A stretch of DNA of 64,000 nucleotides from CAVRAW01 sp963716135 (lineage in GTDB: Bacteria; Planctomycetota; Planctomycetia; Pirellulales; JADZDJ01). The translations under genes were made by a program, and so were the position numbers. Below, in pieces: positions 8,910 through 18,399 of the stretch; position 1 is the stretch's first letter, and every line of letters begins with the position of its first letter. The stretch is from contig OY970289.1 in NCBI GenBank assembly GCA_963716135.1, positions 1,364,001 through 1,428,000 on the forward strand. Reading direction: 5' to 3'. The notes beneath the pieces are model-generated. The model worked only from the letters and a program-made list of their open reading frames with translations, had not been told where the DNA came from and did no database searches.

Positions 8910-10221
8910 GTGGATAGCGCGCTGGACACTTCGGCCCGATTCGACGATCTCAAACTTTCGCGCACGATGCTCGAGGCCCTGGCGGCTGCCGGGTACTCTC
9001 AGCCCACGCCCGTTCAAGCCGGTTTGATTCCGCGCGCCTTGGAAGGCGTGGATGTACTCGGCCAGGCCCGCACCGGCACAGGCAAAACGGCCGCCTTCGC
9101 CATACCGATTCTCGAAAAGTTGGAATCCGGCAAGAAGCAGGGACCCCAAGCGATTGTGCTGGTACCCACGCGCGAACTGGCCGTTCAGGTGCGCGAAGAA
9201 TTCGTAAAGCTTGCGCACGGACGCAAAGTGCACGTGGTCGCCGTGTACGGCGGCAAACCGATCCGCAGTCAAATTGAAAAACTGCACCGCGGCGCCGAGG
9301 TTGTTGTGGGCACGCCCGGCCGAGTGCTCGATCACTTGGCGCGGGGCACGTTAGATCTGCGCGACTTGCGGATTGTCGTTCTGGACGAAGCCGACCGAAT
9401 GTTGGACATCGGTTTCCGGCCCGACATCGAGAAGATTCTACGTCGCTGCCCGCAATCGCGGCAGACGATGTTGTTGTCGGCCACCGTGGCGCCGCCGATC
9501 GAGCGCCTGGCGCAGCGCTATATGCGCGACCCGGAGATGCTGGATTTTTCGCCCAAAGACATTGCCGTTGAAACCATTGAGCAGTTTTATTTCACCGTCG
9601 ACGCCGACCGAAAGTTTGAGTTGCTGGAGCGCCTGCTGCAGCGCGAGCAGCCGAGACAGGCCATTATCTTTTGCCGCACCAAACGTGGAACGGAAAAGAT
9701 CTATCAGCGGCTGGCGAAGAAACTTTCCGATGCCGCAAGCATTCATGGCGATTTGGCGCAAAATGCCCGCGATCGCGTGATGGCCGACTTTCGTGCGGGG
9801 AAGGTGCGCTACCTGGTAGCGACCGACGTGGTGGGCCGCGGCATCGACGTGACCAACATCTCGCACATCATCAATTACGACGTGCCGCAATTCTGCGACG
9901 ATTACGTCCATCGCGTGGGCCGCACCGGCCGCATGGGACGCGAAGGTGTGGCCTACACGTTCGTCACTTCTGAGGAAGGGGGCGAATTGACGCGAATCGA
10001 AATGCGCATCAATCGATTACTGAAGCGCGACGATATGCCAGGCATCTCCGTCGCCGGAAAGCAAGGGGCGGTTCCCGCTCATGCCGGCCCGGCACAATGG
10101 ACTCCCGGCGGTGGTTGGGGCGGAGACGCCACCTCGACGGCTGAAGCTCCCTCTAAAGAAGAGCCACCCTCAAGCGCGCCCGCTAAGCCTGCGGGACGCC
10201 GCTATCGCCGGGCGCGTGTAA
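8910..10221 (+). CDS. DEAD-box ATP-dependent RNA helicase, probable 2-base deletion at the C-terminus
   Basis: RNA helicase with all core motifs: FDDLKLS and PTPVQ (Q motif), ARTGTGKTAA (I), PTRELA (Ia), VGTPGR (Ib), DEAD (II), SAT (III) and HRVGRTGR (VI). A short Pro/Ala-rich tail ends in a basic RRYRRAR patch, as is common in cold-adaptation or ribosome-assembly helicases. GTG at 8910 gives MDSALDTSARFDDLKLS, a normal start; the open frame itself extends to a TTG at 8799. As sequenced, the frame continues to 10439 over the oppositely oriented DUF488 gene. Restoring two bases in the GCGCG near 10211-10216 ends the protein at TAA 10219-10221, four bases before the DUF488 stop, which is the more credible reading. 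Confidence 0.88.
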
Positions 10222-10224
10222 GTT

Positions 10225-10605
10225 TCACATCGACTTCGCCGCGGCGCGAATCAACTCAATCAGTGCCGATCGGTGGCAGCGCGATTCATCCTCGCAATAG
10301 CAACCAATTGCAATCGGCGTGCGGTTGGCCAATGCCGCCAATAATTCGATCGTGTGCCGCGCCGCGGGCTGTTTCATCTCGGCCCGATACGCACGAAAGA
10401 ATTGCGAACCGGTTTTCCTACCGGCGAAGAATGCTTTGACCAATTCCCGGCTGGGCGCGACCAAGGGCATCCACACGTCGAACAAGCCGCGCTTGGAGTA
10501 GTCGGCTTTTTTCACGCCTCGGGGCAAGAACCGCACCGTCCCGATCCGCAACCCTTCGCTCTTTTTACGGGGAGTGCCGATTCGATAGGTGGTGATCTGC
10601 AACAT
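10225..10605 (-). CDS. DUF488 family protein
   Basis: A 126-residue protein matching the DUF488 pattern: an N-terminal TYRIGTPRKK strand, FLPRGVKKADY, FDVWMPLVAPSRELV, FRAYRAEM and a C-terminal CYCEDESRCHRSALIELI motif with two cysteines and the CHR triad characteristic of the family. Biochemical function of DUF488 is unknown. It is convergent with the helicase and divergent from the lipoprotein gene at 10637. Confidence 0.8.
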   Translation of the reverse strand: MLQITTYRIGTPRKKSEGLRIGTVRFLPRGVKKADYSKRGLFDVWMPLVAPSRELVKAFFAGRKTGSQFFRAYRAEMKQPAARHTIELLAALANRTPIAIGCYCEDESRCHRSALIELIRAAAKSM

Positions 10606-10636
10606 GGTTTTCGCTGTCGATTACAATAACGATTAT

Positions 10637-12124
10637 ATGCGACTTCAGTTTACCGCAACGATAATCTGTCTCTTGGCCGCCGGCTGTGGCTCCAATGAGC
10701 CGAATTTCGGCCCCGACGTGCAGCACGATCGTCCGGTGCAGGTGTCGCAGTCGCATCCCTTGGCGCACGCGGCAGCGGATCCGACGAAGGATCGCAGCAA
10801 TGTGGTCGTCACACCGCACTCGTCGCCGGCGCCTTCGGTACCCGATCGACCGAAGCCGACCAAGCCCGAGCCCGTCGAAGGTCTTTCCAAATTGCCGCAA
10901 TGGCACAAAATCGACGAGACGAAAGTTCAAATCGCCGGCATCCGCAAGCTCGAAGGCAAACGGCTCGTCCTTTATACCGATTTGCCCAGTTCCCCCGAGA
11001 TCGACGATTTTCCGCAGGTCTTTGATCAAGCGTTTGATTTGTGGTGCCAATACTTCGGTCTGAACGCCGACGATCTTCCGGAGTGGCGCATGCGGGCGTC
11101 GTTGATCGACGACCCAGCCCGGTTCAAAGCCTGCGGCTTGCTGCCGGCCGATTTGCCGAAATTCCTCAACGGCTTCAGCCGCCAGAACGAATGCTGGCTT
11201 TACAACCAAACCAGTCCGTACTACCGCCGGCATTTGCTGCTGCACGAGGGCGTGCACGGTTTCATGTTCACGTTGATCGGCCGCAATGCTCCGCCGTGGT
11301 ACATGGAAGGCATGGCGGAACTTTTGGGAACGCATCGTTGGCAAGATGGCAAGCTGGAACTGCCGTACTTTCCCAAAAAGGCGGAGGAGGTGCCGAAGTT
11401 GGGGCGCATTGAAATCGTGCAGAAAGATTTCGCCGCTGGACAAGCGAAGCAATTTCTCACGTTGATGGATTATGCCGGGCAAGATTACTTGAAAGTCGAA
11501 CCGTATGGCTGGTCGTGGGCGGCCGCGGCATTCTTGGACGGCCATCCGCGCTATCGCGACCGATTCCGGAAGCTGCCGGCGCGATTGAACGCGCCGGGCG
11601 ATTTCAACGCGAAGTTTCGCGAAGCTTTCGCAGATGACTTCGATCAACTCCAGGAGCAGTGGCAGGTGTTCGTCGCCGAGATCGCTTATGGGTACGACTT
11701 CGACCGTACGGCCGTCGATTTTTCCGCCGGAAAGCCGCTGACCGCAGGCGCGGCGCAGGCCACCGTGCAGGCCGATCGCGGCTGGCAAAACACCGGCATC
11801 CAACTCGAGGCGGGCAAGACTTACAAGCTAACCGCCATGGGCAGCTACCAGGTGGCCGCCGATCCCAAGCCCTGGATGAGCGAACCTGGCGGCGTTTCGA
11901 TCCACTATGTTCATGGCAAGCCGCTGGGGATCCTGCTCGCCGCCGTGCGCCCAAATAACACCGAAAACCTCGGCATCAGCGCGCTCTTGAAACCGATCGT
12001 GGTGGGCACGGGAACATCCATCACACCGACTGAATCGGGGACCTTGTTTCTAAAAATCAACGATTCGGCCGGCGAACTGTCAGACAATTCCGGCCATGCC
12101 GACGTAGAAATCAAGGCGGAATAA
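10637..12124 (+). CDS. Lipoprotein with a gluzincin-type HExxH metallopeptidase motif
   Basis: Predicted exported lipoprotein of 495 residues: the signal sequence [20 protein letters not shown] has a lipobox (LAAGC, Cys17). A Pro/Lys-rich linker follows to about residue 85. The central domain holds HEGVH near residue 202 and [10 protein letters not shown] about 20 residues later, consistent with a zinc HExxH plus downstream Glu arrangement. The last ~120 residues look like a beta-sandwich ([20 protein letters not shown]). The start is the ATG at 10637 because it begins the signal peptide. A cell-envelope protease is inferred; the substrate is unknown. The gene faces away from DUF488 and precedes glyA. 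Confidence 0.7.
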   Translation: MRLQFTATIICLLAAGCGSNEPNFGPDVQHDRPVQVSQSHPLAHAAADPTKDRSNVVVTPHSSPAPSVPDRPKPTKPEPVEGLSKLPQWHKIDETKVQIAGIRKLEGKRLVLYTDLPSSPEIDDFPQVFDQAFDLWCQYFGLNADDLPEWRMRASLIDDPARFKACGLLPADLPKFLNGFSRQNECWLYNQTSPYYRRHLLLHEGVHGFMFTLIGRNAPPWYMEGMAELLGTHRWQDGKLELPYFPKKAEEVPKLGRIEIVQKDFAAGQAKQFLTLMDYAGQDYLKVEPYGWSWAAAAFLDGHPRYRDRFRKLPARLNAPGDFNAKFREAFADDFDQLQEQWQVFVAEIAYGYDFDRTAVDFSAGKPLTAGAAQATVQADRGWQNTGIQLEAGKTYKLTAMGSYQVAADPKPWMSEPGGVSIHYVHGKPLGILLAAVRPNNTENLGISALLKPIVVGTGTSITPTESGTLFLKINDSAGELSDNSGHADVEIKAE

Positions 12125-12204
12125 TCGGTCGATTGACGAACAAGCGCCGCCGCCGAACAATAGTTGCTTCACTGGCCCAAATATTACGCTCGCCTGACAT
12201 CTCC

Positions 12205-13459
12205 ATGAAGAATTTCATCGAACTGCACGATCCCGACGTTTGGTCGGCCATCGACGACGAAGCCCGCCGACAGCGCGATGGCTTGGAGATGATCGCCAGT
12301 GAAAACTATGTCAGCCCCGCTATCCAGCAAGCCGTGGGCAGCGTGCTCACGAACAAATACGCGGAGGGCTACCCTGGTCGGCGCTATTACGGCGGCTGCG
12401 AATATGTCGACGTGGTGGAAACGCTGGCGCGCGATCGCGCCAAGCAACTCTTCGGCGCGGAGCACGCCAATGTGCAGCCGCACTCCGGCAGCCAGGCGAA
12501 TTTCGCCGTGTATCTGACCGCCGTGCAACCGGGCGATACGGTGCTGGGGCTCGATCTGGCCCATGGCGGGCATCTGACGCACGGAATGAAACTGAACATC
12601 TCCGGCATGCTGTATCACTTCGTGGCCTACGGAGTGACGCGCGACACCAACCGCATCGACTTCGACCAGGTGGCCCGCCTGGCGCGCGAGCACAAGCCGA
12701 AGCTGATCGTCGCCGGCGCAAGCGCCTATCCCCGCGAAATTCCACACCCAAAATTCGCGGAAATCGCCCGCGAGGTCGGCGCGAAACTGTTCGTCGACAT
12801 GGCCCATTACGCCGGGTTGGTCGCGGCGGGCTTGCACGATAATCCGCTGAAGGTCGCCGATTTCGTCACCACCACTACGCACAAAACGCTGCGCGGACCG
12901 CGCGCCGGCATGGCCATGTGCAAAGCCGATTTTGCCAAAGACCTGGATCGCAACGTGTTTCCCGGCATTCAGGGCGGACCGCTGATGCACGTCATCGCCG
13001 GAAAGGCCATTTGCTTCGGCGAAGCGCTGAAACCAGAGTTCAAACAGTACGCGCAGCGAATTCTGGATAACGCCAAAGCCCTGTCTGAAGCGCTAATGAA
13101 GGAAGGTCTGCGCCTGGTGAGCGGCGGCACTGAAAACCATCTGATGCTAGTCGACGTGACCACACTGGGCATCGGCGGCAAGTTGGCCGAAGCCTCGCTC
13201 GACAAGGCGGGCATCACCGTGAACAAAAACATGATCCCTTACGACGAACGCAAACCGATGGATCCTTCGGGCGTTCGAATCGGCACGCCGGCGCTGACCA
13301 CGCGCGGCATGGGTCCGGGCGAAATGCGCACCATTGCCGGCTGGATACTGCGCGCTGCGCGGCGCCAGCGATGAAAAAGTTCTGGCCGGCGTCCGCGAAG
13401 AAGTGCTGCAATTGTGCAAGCAATTTCCCGTGCCCGCGGCGCAACTGGCGGAAAATTAG
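12205..13459 (+). CDS. glyA: Serine hydroxymethyltransferase GlyA, 2-base frameshift near the C-terminus
   Basis: PLP enzyme interconverting serine and glycine with tetrahydrofolate. Family blocks are present: [12 protein letters not shown] near residue 30, [19 protein letters not shown], the QPHSGSQAN loop, [15 protein letters not shown] and the Schiff-base region [20 protein letters not shown] 12205 begins the usual N-terminus [11 protein letters not shown]. As sequenced, the frame stops at 13374 after [10 protein letters not shown]. Adding two bases to the CGCGC at about 13351-13360 yields [15 protein letters not shown] and continues as [15 protein letters not shown], the normal SHMT ending, to TAG 13457-13459. 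The break is judged a CG-repeat contraction. Confidence 0.92.
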
Positions 13460-14676
13460 ACCGCCGCCGGCTCGGCCGCGTCGGATTCTGACTGCGGCGA
13501 TAGATTCAGATGCTGCCGCACCAGCGTGGCAATCCATTCCAGTTCGGCTTGATCGCGCCCCGTTAACATGCCGAACTTCTCTTGCTCCGTCGGCCACACC
13601 TGCAATTCCATCACCGACTCGTCGCCGACCTTAATCGCACTGGGCCCGCAAACCACGCGAGCAAGCTCGTCTCGCGTCCATTCATGCGTGCGGTTACGAA
13701 ATAAAAATCGTTCGACCACCATCATCCGATCGCCGGCCACGGCAATTGCGGTTCGGCGTCGGCCCATTCGAATCGCGCCATACAGCACCAGAATTCCGAT
13801 GACCCAGAATCCTGTCAACGCCAGAACCATGATCGGATGTGAAAAACCAGGGGCCGCGGAAAAAACAAGAATCATAACCAGCGTCACTAGCGACAGGCAG
13901 CCATTCCAAAACAAGGCGAAGCTGAACAACCCTTTGCTCCCCGCCCAGATGCCCGAAGCTGGAATTTGCACGACGAGGCTGCCATCGGCGGAACTAGTCG
14001 CCACGATGCGGCTGCCCGCCGGCTGCTCGAATCGATCGACAATTTCTGCCCGCACGGGCGGGGCCGCTTCCGGTTGGCTGACCTCCGGACGGTCCACCTC
14101 CGGCTCGTCCGCAATTTCCTTCGGCCAGCGCCGTTGCAGGTCGTTGGCGATCGCCGTGCACAATTCCTTCGGATAACCGGCCGCCAGGAACATATCAGCC
14201 ACGCTGATCCGGTAACAATCGTCGTTCGGCCCGGCACTGGCCGATTCGTTCGACGCACTGCTGAGCCCCGGCACGATTTGAAGAATGTGAATCTGCTCGA
14301 TATTCCGCCGCCACGTCCATCGCAGCAGGCCCGCCCGTTCAATCGCCAACAGTTTGCCACCATGCAACTTGATCTCGGCATGGCCCCACAGCAGAAACGA
14401 TGTGAATCCAATCGCCACGAATCCGATGAAAACAAACGGCGCAACTTCCATGGCGTGTTCAATGGCGCTGGCAATTCCGCCGCCGCCGGCGAAATCTTGC
14501 CAGATCAGAATTGCCCCCCACGCCGCGCAAACCAGCGTCCCTAGAATGCCCGCGATGAAAAAGCCTTTGACTCGGCGGCGAACGGCATCGCCGCCCAAGG
14601 CGCGCGGCGGAAGAACGTAGTGCACCCCATCGGGCAACAATTCGCGAACCAAAACGCTCGCTGGCAGTGTACTCAT
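13456..14676 (-). CDS. Hypothetical multi-pass membrane protein
   Basis: A 406-residue protein with no family I recognise. Hydrophobic helices appear at about residues 38-58 (FIAGILGTLVCAAWGAILIW), 77-97, and a pair near 275-325 (LFWNGCLSLVTLVMILVF; IMVLALTGFWVIGILVLYG). A soluble segment of about 160 residues lies between the two helix pairs, and a PH-like strand-rich region follows the last helix (GDRMMVVERFLF, ending WIATLVRQHLNLS). Its start overlaps the rarA stop by four bases, so the two are probably co-transcribed. It converges on glyA with a four-base overlap. Confidence 0.6.
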   Translation of the reverse strand: MSTLPASVLVRELLPDGVHYVLPPRALGGDAVRRRVKGFFIAGILGTLVCAAWGAILIWQDFAGGGGIASAIEHAMEVAPFVFIGFVAIGFTSFLLWGHAEIKLHGGKLLAIERAGLLRWTWRRNIEQIHILQIVPGLSSASNESASAGPNDDCYRISVADMFLAAGYPKELCTAIANDLQRRWPKEIADEPEVDRPEVSQPEAAPPVRAEIVDRFEQPAGSRIVATSSADGSLVVQIPASGIWAGSKGLFSFALFWNGCLSLVTLVMILVFSAAPGFSHPIMVLALTGFWVIGILVLYGAIRMGRRRTAIAVAGDRMMVVERFLFRNRTHEWTRDELARVVCGPSAIKVGDESVMELQVWPTEQEKFGMLTGRDQAELEWIATLVRQHLNLSPQSESDAAEPAAV

Positions 14677-16007
14677 GAGGAATCTGAATTGGCTTTGGCT
14701 TCCTTCAATCGCCGGCGAATTTGCTCCAGCCGGCGCGCCAATTCTTGCTCAAATCCCCGATCCACGGGGCGGTAATACTCCCGCTCCACGCCCAAATAAT
14801 CCTGCGCGGCCACGGCATTCGGCGCATCATGGGCATATTCGTACCCTTCGCCATGACCCAGACGTTGTGCCCCCGGATAATGCTTGTCACGCAGGTGCAC
14901 TGGCACGGGCAGCGTGCGCCCTTCCCGGACATCGTGTTGCGCTTCGCCAATGGCCACAGTAGCGGCGTTGCTCTTCGGCGCACAGGCCAAATACGTGACC
15001 GCCTGGGCCAACGTTAATTGACACTCCGGCAAACCGATGAACTCGCACGCTTGCATCGCTGCCACGGCCAGCGGCAGTGCTTGCGGGTCGGCGTTTCCCA
15101 CATCCTCGCTGGCCAAGATCACCAGCCGGCGCGTGAGGAAGCGCACATCTTCGCCCCCTTCGAGCATCACCGCCAACCAATATATGGCTGCGTCGGGATC
15201 GCTGCCGCGAATGCTCTTGATCAGCGCGCTGGCGGCGTCGTAATGCGCATCCCCTTGATTATCGTAATTAACGGCCTTTCGTTGCACCGACTCCGCCGCC
15301 AAGGCCTTGGTGAATCGCAGCGGCCGCTCGGGCGTGGATAGCACGCCGATTTCCAGCGCTCCCAGTGCCCGGCGTGCGTCGCCGTCGCTCACTTCGGCCA
15401 GAAATTGCAATGCATCGTCGTCGAGCTGGACTTGCTCGTTGCCCAAACCGCGCTCGCGATCGGCCAATGCGCGAAGAACGATCGATTTGATTTCGTCGAT
15501 CGAAAGCGGTTTGAATTCGAAAACGCGGCTGCGGCTGACCAGGGCGCTGGTGATCGAGAAAAAAGGATTGTGCGTTGTCGCCCCGACCAGAATCACCGTC
15601 CCCTCTTCAACATCCGGCAACAAAACATCCTGCTGAGCACGATTGAAGCGATGGATTTCATCGATGAACAAGAGCGTCCGCTGGCCTGTGGCGGCAACCA
15701 GGTCGCGCGCTTCCTCCAACACTTCGCGCAGCTCTTTCACGCCGCTGGTGACGGCGCTCATTTGCCGGAACCGGCTGCGCGTTGCGGACGCCAGCAGATG
15801 CGCCAGCGTCGTTTTCCCAGTGCCTGGCGGGCCATAGAAAATCACGGAGCCCAACCGATCGGCCGTCAGCAGCCGCCGCAGCAGCTTTCCTTCGCCTAGA
15901 AAATGTTCCTGGCCGACGAATTGGTCTAGCGAAGCCGGGCGCATCTGCGCCGCAAGCGGCTGGGCGCTGCGGCGATTTTCGGATTCAGCGGCGGCAAAGA
16001 GCGACAT
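14673..16007 (-). CDS. rarA: Replication-associated recombination protein RarA (MgsA), AAA+ ATPase
   Basis: AAA+ clamp-loader-like ATPase acting at stalled replication forks. The 444-residue protein has the N-terminal signature LAAQMRPASLDQFVGQEHFL, Walker A GPPGTGKTT near residue 60, Walker B TLLFIDEIHRFNRAQQD, sensor 1 GATTHNPFFSI and sensor 2 GDARRALGALE. The C-terminal tetramerisation part contains SIRGSDPDAAIYWLAVMLEGGED and the MgsA-type YPGAQRLGHGEGYEYAHD. Length and order are canonical. A CAGAAGGCAGAATG repeat sits immediately upstream of the start codon. Confidence 0.94.
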   Translation of the reverse strand: MSLFAAAESENRRSAQPLAAQMRPASLDQFVGQEHFLGEGKLLRRLLTADRLGSVIFYGPPGTGKTTLAHLLASATRSRFRQMSAVTSGVKELREVLEEARDLVAATGQRTLLFIDEIHRFNRAQQDVLLPDVEEGTVILVGATTHNPFFSITSALVSRSRVFEFKPLSIDEIKSIVLRALADRERGLGNEQVQLDDDALQFLAEVSDGDARRALGALEIGVLSTPERPLRFTKALAAESVQRKAVNYDNQGDAHYDAASALIKSIRGSDPDAAIYWLAVMLEGGEDVRFLTRRLVILASEDVGNADPQALPLAVAAMQACEFIGLPECQLTLAQAVTYLACAPKSNAATVAIGEAQHDVREGRTLPVPVHLRDKHYPGAQRLGHGEGYEYAHDAPNAVAAQDYLGVEREYYRPVDRGFEQELARRLEQIRRRLKEAKANSDSS

Positions 16008-16010
16008 GGG

Positions 16011-16046
16011 AAAAGCAGAAGGCAGAATGCAGAATGCAGAAAGCAG
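16011..16046. repeat. CAGAAGGCAGAATGC-type intergenic repeat
   Basis: Three tandem imperfect units of GCAGAAnGCAGAATG lie 4-40 bases before the rarA start. Related units in inverse orientation form the end of the hydroxylase-like gene (about 4690-4730). Low-complexity repeats of this kind recur between genes in many environmental genomes (general knowledge). Confidence 0.6.
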
Positions 16047-16127
16047 CCTGAGGCAATTGTATGCGGCGATAACCTGCCCATAAAGCCGCGACCGCTGGTC
16101 GCGGTTGAAAGGCCACGTACTCAGCCA

Positions 16128-17216
16128 TCAGAACAGCGTCTGCTGCCCGTCCGGCGATCGAGGCGGGCGAAACTGGGTCGTATCCAACTTTGGCATCCGG
16201 CGATCCAGGCCAAACTTGTGGGCAAACACTTGGAACGTCTGCGAGATGCCGTCGGCATACTCCCCCTGCCCCGACATCCGCCGGCCAAACTCGAAATCGT
16301 TCATCTTTCCGCCGCGCACGGCTTGAATTCGCCCCATGATCCGCTCGCGCAGCCCGGGGCGGTTTTTGGCCAGCCAATCTTCGAAAACCGGCCGCACCGC
16401 CCAGGGCAGCCGCAACATCTGCCAGCCGGCCGTGAGTGCGCCCGCTTCGGCGGCCGCCTGCAAGATCGAGGGCACTTCCAAATCCGTAAGCCCCGGAATG
16501 ATCGGCGCCACCATGACCCTTACTGGCACGCCCGCTGCGGAAAGCTCTCGGATGGCCTTCAGCCGCATCGCCGGCGGGCTCGTGCGCGGCTCCAGGTCCC
16601 GCGCCAGCTTGGCATCCAATGTCGTGACTGAAAGATTCACCACGCACATTCGACGGTGCGCATGCGGCGCCAGCAGGTCGAGATCGCGCAGCACCAGCGC
16701 GTTCTTGGTGACAATGCCAAACACTTGTCGCGCTTCGACCAACACTTCGATGCACCCGCGCGTGATCCGCAAGCGCCGCTCGGCCGGCTGGTAGCAATCC
16801 GTCACGCCCGAGATGGCGATCAGTTCGCCGCGCCACGACGGTTTGCACAACTCGGCGCGCAATAGCTTGGCCGCCTCGGGCTTGTAGAACACCTTGGTTT
16901 CGAAATCGATTCCCGCGTTGAGGCCCAAGTATTCGTGCCCCGGCCGGGCATAGCAATACGCACAGCCATGCTCGCAGCCGCGGTAGGGATTGATGCTGTA
17001 GCGAAACGGAATGTCCGGGCTGTCGTTTTCGGTGATCAGGCTTTGCGTTGCGTCGGCGAAGAACTGCGTGGGAATTCGCCGGTCGTCGGCCGCGGCCGAT
17101 TCGTCGTGCTCCAGTTGCTCCCAATCGTCTTCCAATCGGACCGATTCGAACCGATTAGGCGGGGCAATCTGCGCACCGCGACCAATAGCGCGATTGTGTG
17201 GCTGCTGAGACTGCAT
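16128..17216 (-). CDS. PA0069-like radical SAM protein
   Basis: Radical SAM enzyme related to the PA0069/Rv2578c group, distant from spore photoproduct lyase. The iron-sulfur motif is YRGCEHGCAYCYARPGHEY (CxxxCxxC, near residues 80-95). Further family segments are ISGVTDCYQPAERRLRITRG, VVNLSVTTLDAKLARDLEPR and MVAPIIPGLTDLEVPSIL. The start is placed at ATG 17216; a GTG three codons upstream is possible. It has no obvious operon partner and the substrate is unknown. Confidence 0.85.
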   Translation of the reverse strand: MQSQQPHNRAIGRGAQIAPPNRFESVRLEDDWEQLEHDESAAADDRRIPTQFFADATQSLITENDSPDIPFRYSINPYRGCEHGCAYCYARPGHEYLGLNAGIDFETKVFYKPEAAKLLRAELCKPSWRGELIAISGVTDCYQPAERRLRITRGCIEVLVEARQVFGIVTKNALVLRDLDLLAPHAHRRMCVVNLSVTTLDAKLARDLEPRTSPPAMRLKAIRELSAAGVPVRVMVAPIIPGLTDLEVPSILQAAAEAGALTAGWQMLRLPWAVRPVFEDWLAKNRPGLRERIMGRIQAVRGGKMNDFEFGRRMSGQGEYADGISQTFQVFAHKFGLDRRMPKLDTTQFRPPRSPDGQQTLF

Positions 17217-17316
17217 GGCGATCACCGCACATAGTGTACAAATGTACGTTCATGGCGTCAACGCCGAGCGGGGGCTCTAGCAGGCCCGCAAAGTGCGCGT
17301 TAGAATTCGCGTCGAT

Positions 17317-17517
17317 ATGCAAATCGTCGTGAACGGCCAGCCTCGCGAACTTTCCGACGGCGCCACGCTTGCGCAGCTATTGAGCGAGCTGGGCCTGGAG
17401 CCGCGCCACGTGGCCGTGGAAGTGAATCTGGAAGTTGTGCCTCGCCGCGAGCATGATCAGCACCGCCTGGCCGACGGCGATCGGCTGGAAGTGGTCACCC
17501 TCGTCGGCGGCGGATAA
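17317..17517 (+). CDS. thiS: Sulfur carrier protein ThiS
   Basis: Ubiquitin-like sulfur carrier for thiazole formation in thiamine synthesis. The 66-residue product starts [20 protein letters not shown], has [12 protein letters not shown] in the middle and ends with the diagnostic Gly-Gly (VTLVGGG) that is adenylated and thiocarboxylated. ATG 17317 gives the usual length. thiG begins five bases after the stop, so the two are co-transcribed. Confidence 0.92.
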   Translation: MQIVVNGQPRELSDGATLAQLLSELGLEPRHVAVEVNLEVVPRREHDQHRLADGDRLEVVTLVGGG

Positions 17518-17522
17518 GGAAC

Positions 17523-18389
17523 ATGAACATGGCCAGCGATCTTCGCGAACCGGCGGCCGCCGAGGTTGCATCGACGGACGCCCTGCGGCTGGGCTGCCAC
17601 ACGCTCCGCAACCGGCTGATTGTCGGCACCGGCAAGTACGCGAATTACGAACTGATGGCCCGGTCGCTGGAGGCCTCCGGGACCGAGTGCATCACGGTGG
17701 CGGTACGGCGCGAGCGGCTGATCGACGCCCAGGGAAACAACCTGCTGGATTTCATCGACACCAAACGATACATATTGCTGCCCAACACCGCCGGCTGCTT
17801 CACTGCCGACGATGCCGTGCGCGTGGCCCGCCTGGGGCGCGAACTTCTGCTGGGCTTGGAAAACCCCGGAGCCGATTGGGTGAAGCTGGAGGTGCTGGGC
17901 GATACCAAGACGCTCTTGCCCGATCCGGTGGCCACGCTCGAAGCCACCGAGCGCCTGGTGGCCGATGGGTTTCAGGTGCTCTGCTATACGACCGACGATC
18001 CCATCACCGCCCGGCGGCTCAAACAGGCCGGGGCCACCAGCGTGATGCCCGCCGGCAGCCCCATCGGCTCTGGCCAGGGCGTGCTCAATCCCAACAACAT
18101 CCGCATCTGCTTGGAATATTTGAAGGAAGGCGATCCCGATTACCCGGTCATCGTCGATGCAGGCGTCGGCACCGCCAGCGACGTGACGATCGCTATGGAA
18201 TTGGGCGTCGACGGCGTGCTTTTAAACACCGGCATCGCCCACGCCAAAGATCCGCTTGTCATGGCCCGCGCCATGAACGCCGCCTGCACCGCCGGCCGCC
18301 TGGCATATTTGGCCGGCCGCATTCCTAAAAAGCTCTACGCCACCGCCAGCAGCCCTGAAACCGGCACCATCGCGCCCAAACCGCGATAA
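17523..18389 (+). CDS. thiG: Thiazole synthase ThiG
   Basis: Condenses deoxyxylulose phosphate, dehydroglycine and ThiS-thiocarboxylate into the thiazole ring of thiamine. The 288-residue product shows [14 protein letters not shown], the lysine segment [12 protein letters not shown] that forms the substrate imine, [16 protein letters not shown] and [20 protein letters not shown], all standard ThiG blocks. A GGAACATG start with AAGGA seven bases upstream supports ATG 17523. The first ~20 residues are a poorly conserved extension. It forms a thiS-thiG pair; the remaining thi genes are elsewhere. Confidence 0.94.
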   Translation: MNMASDLREPAAAEVASTDALRLGCHTLRNRLIVGTGKYANYELMARSLEASGTECITVAVRRERLIDAQGNNLLDFIDTKRYILLPNTAGCFTADDAVRVARLGRELLLGLENPGADWVKLEVLGDTKTLLPDPVATLEATERLVADGFQVLCYTTDDPITARRLKQAGATSVMPAGSPIGSGQGVLNPNNIRICLEYLKEGDPDYPVIVDAGVGTASDVTIAMELGVDGVLLNTGIAHAKDPLVMARAMNAACTAGRLAYLAGRIPKKLYATASSPETGTIAPKPR

Positions 18390-18399
18390 TCCAGATCAC

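Noticed and set aside
10565..11803. Long minus-strand frame opposite the lipoprotein gene
   Set aside because: The sense strand encodes a signal peptide, lipobox and HExxH motif; the antisense product has no recognisable features.
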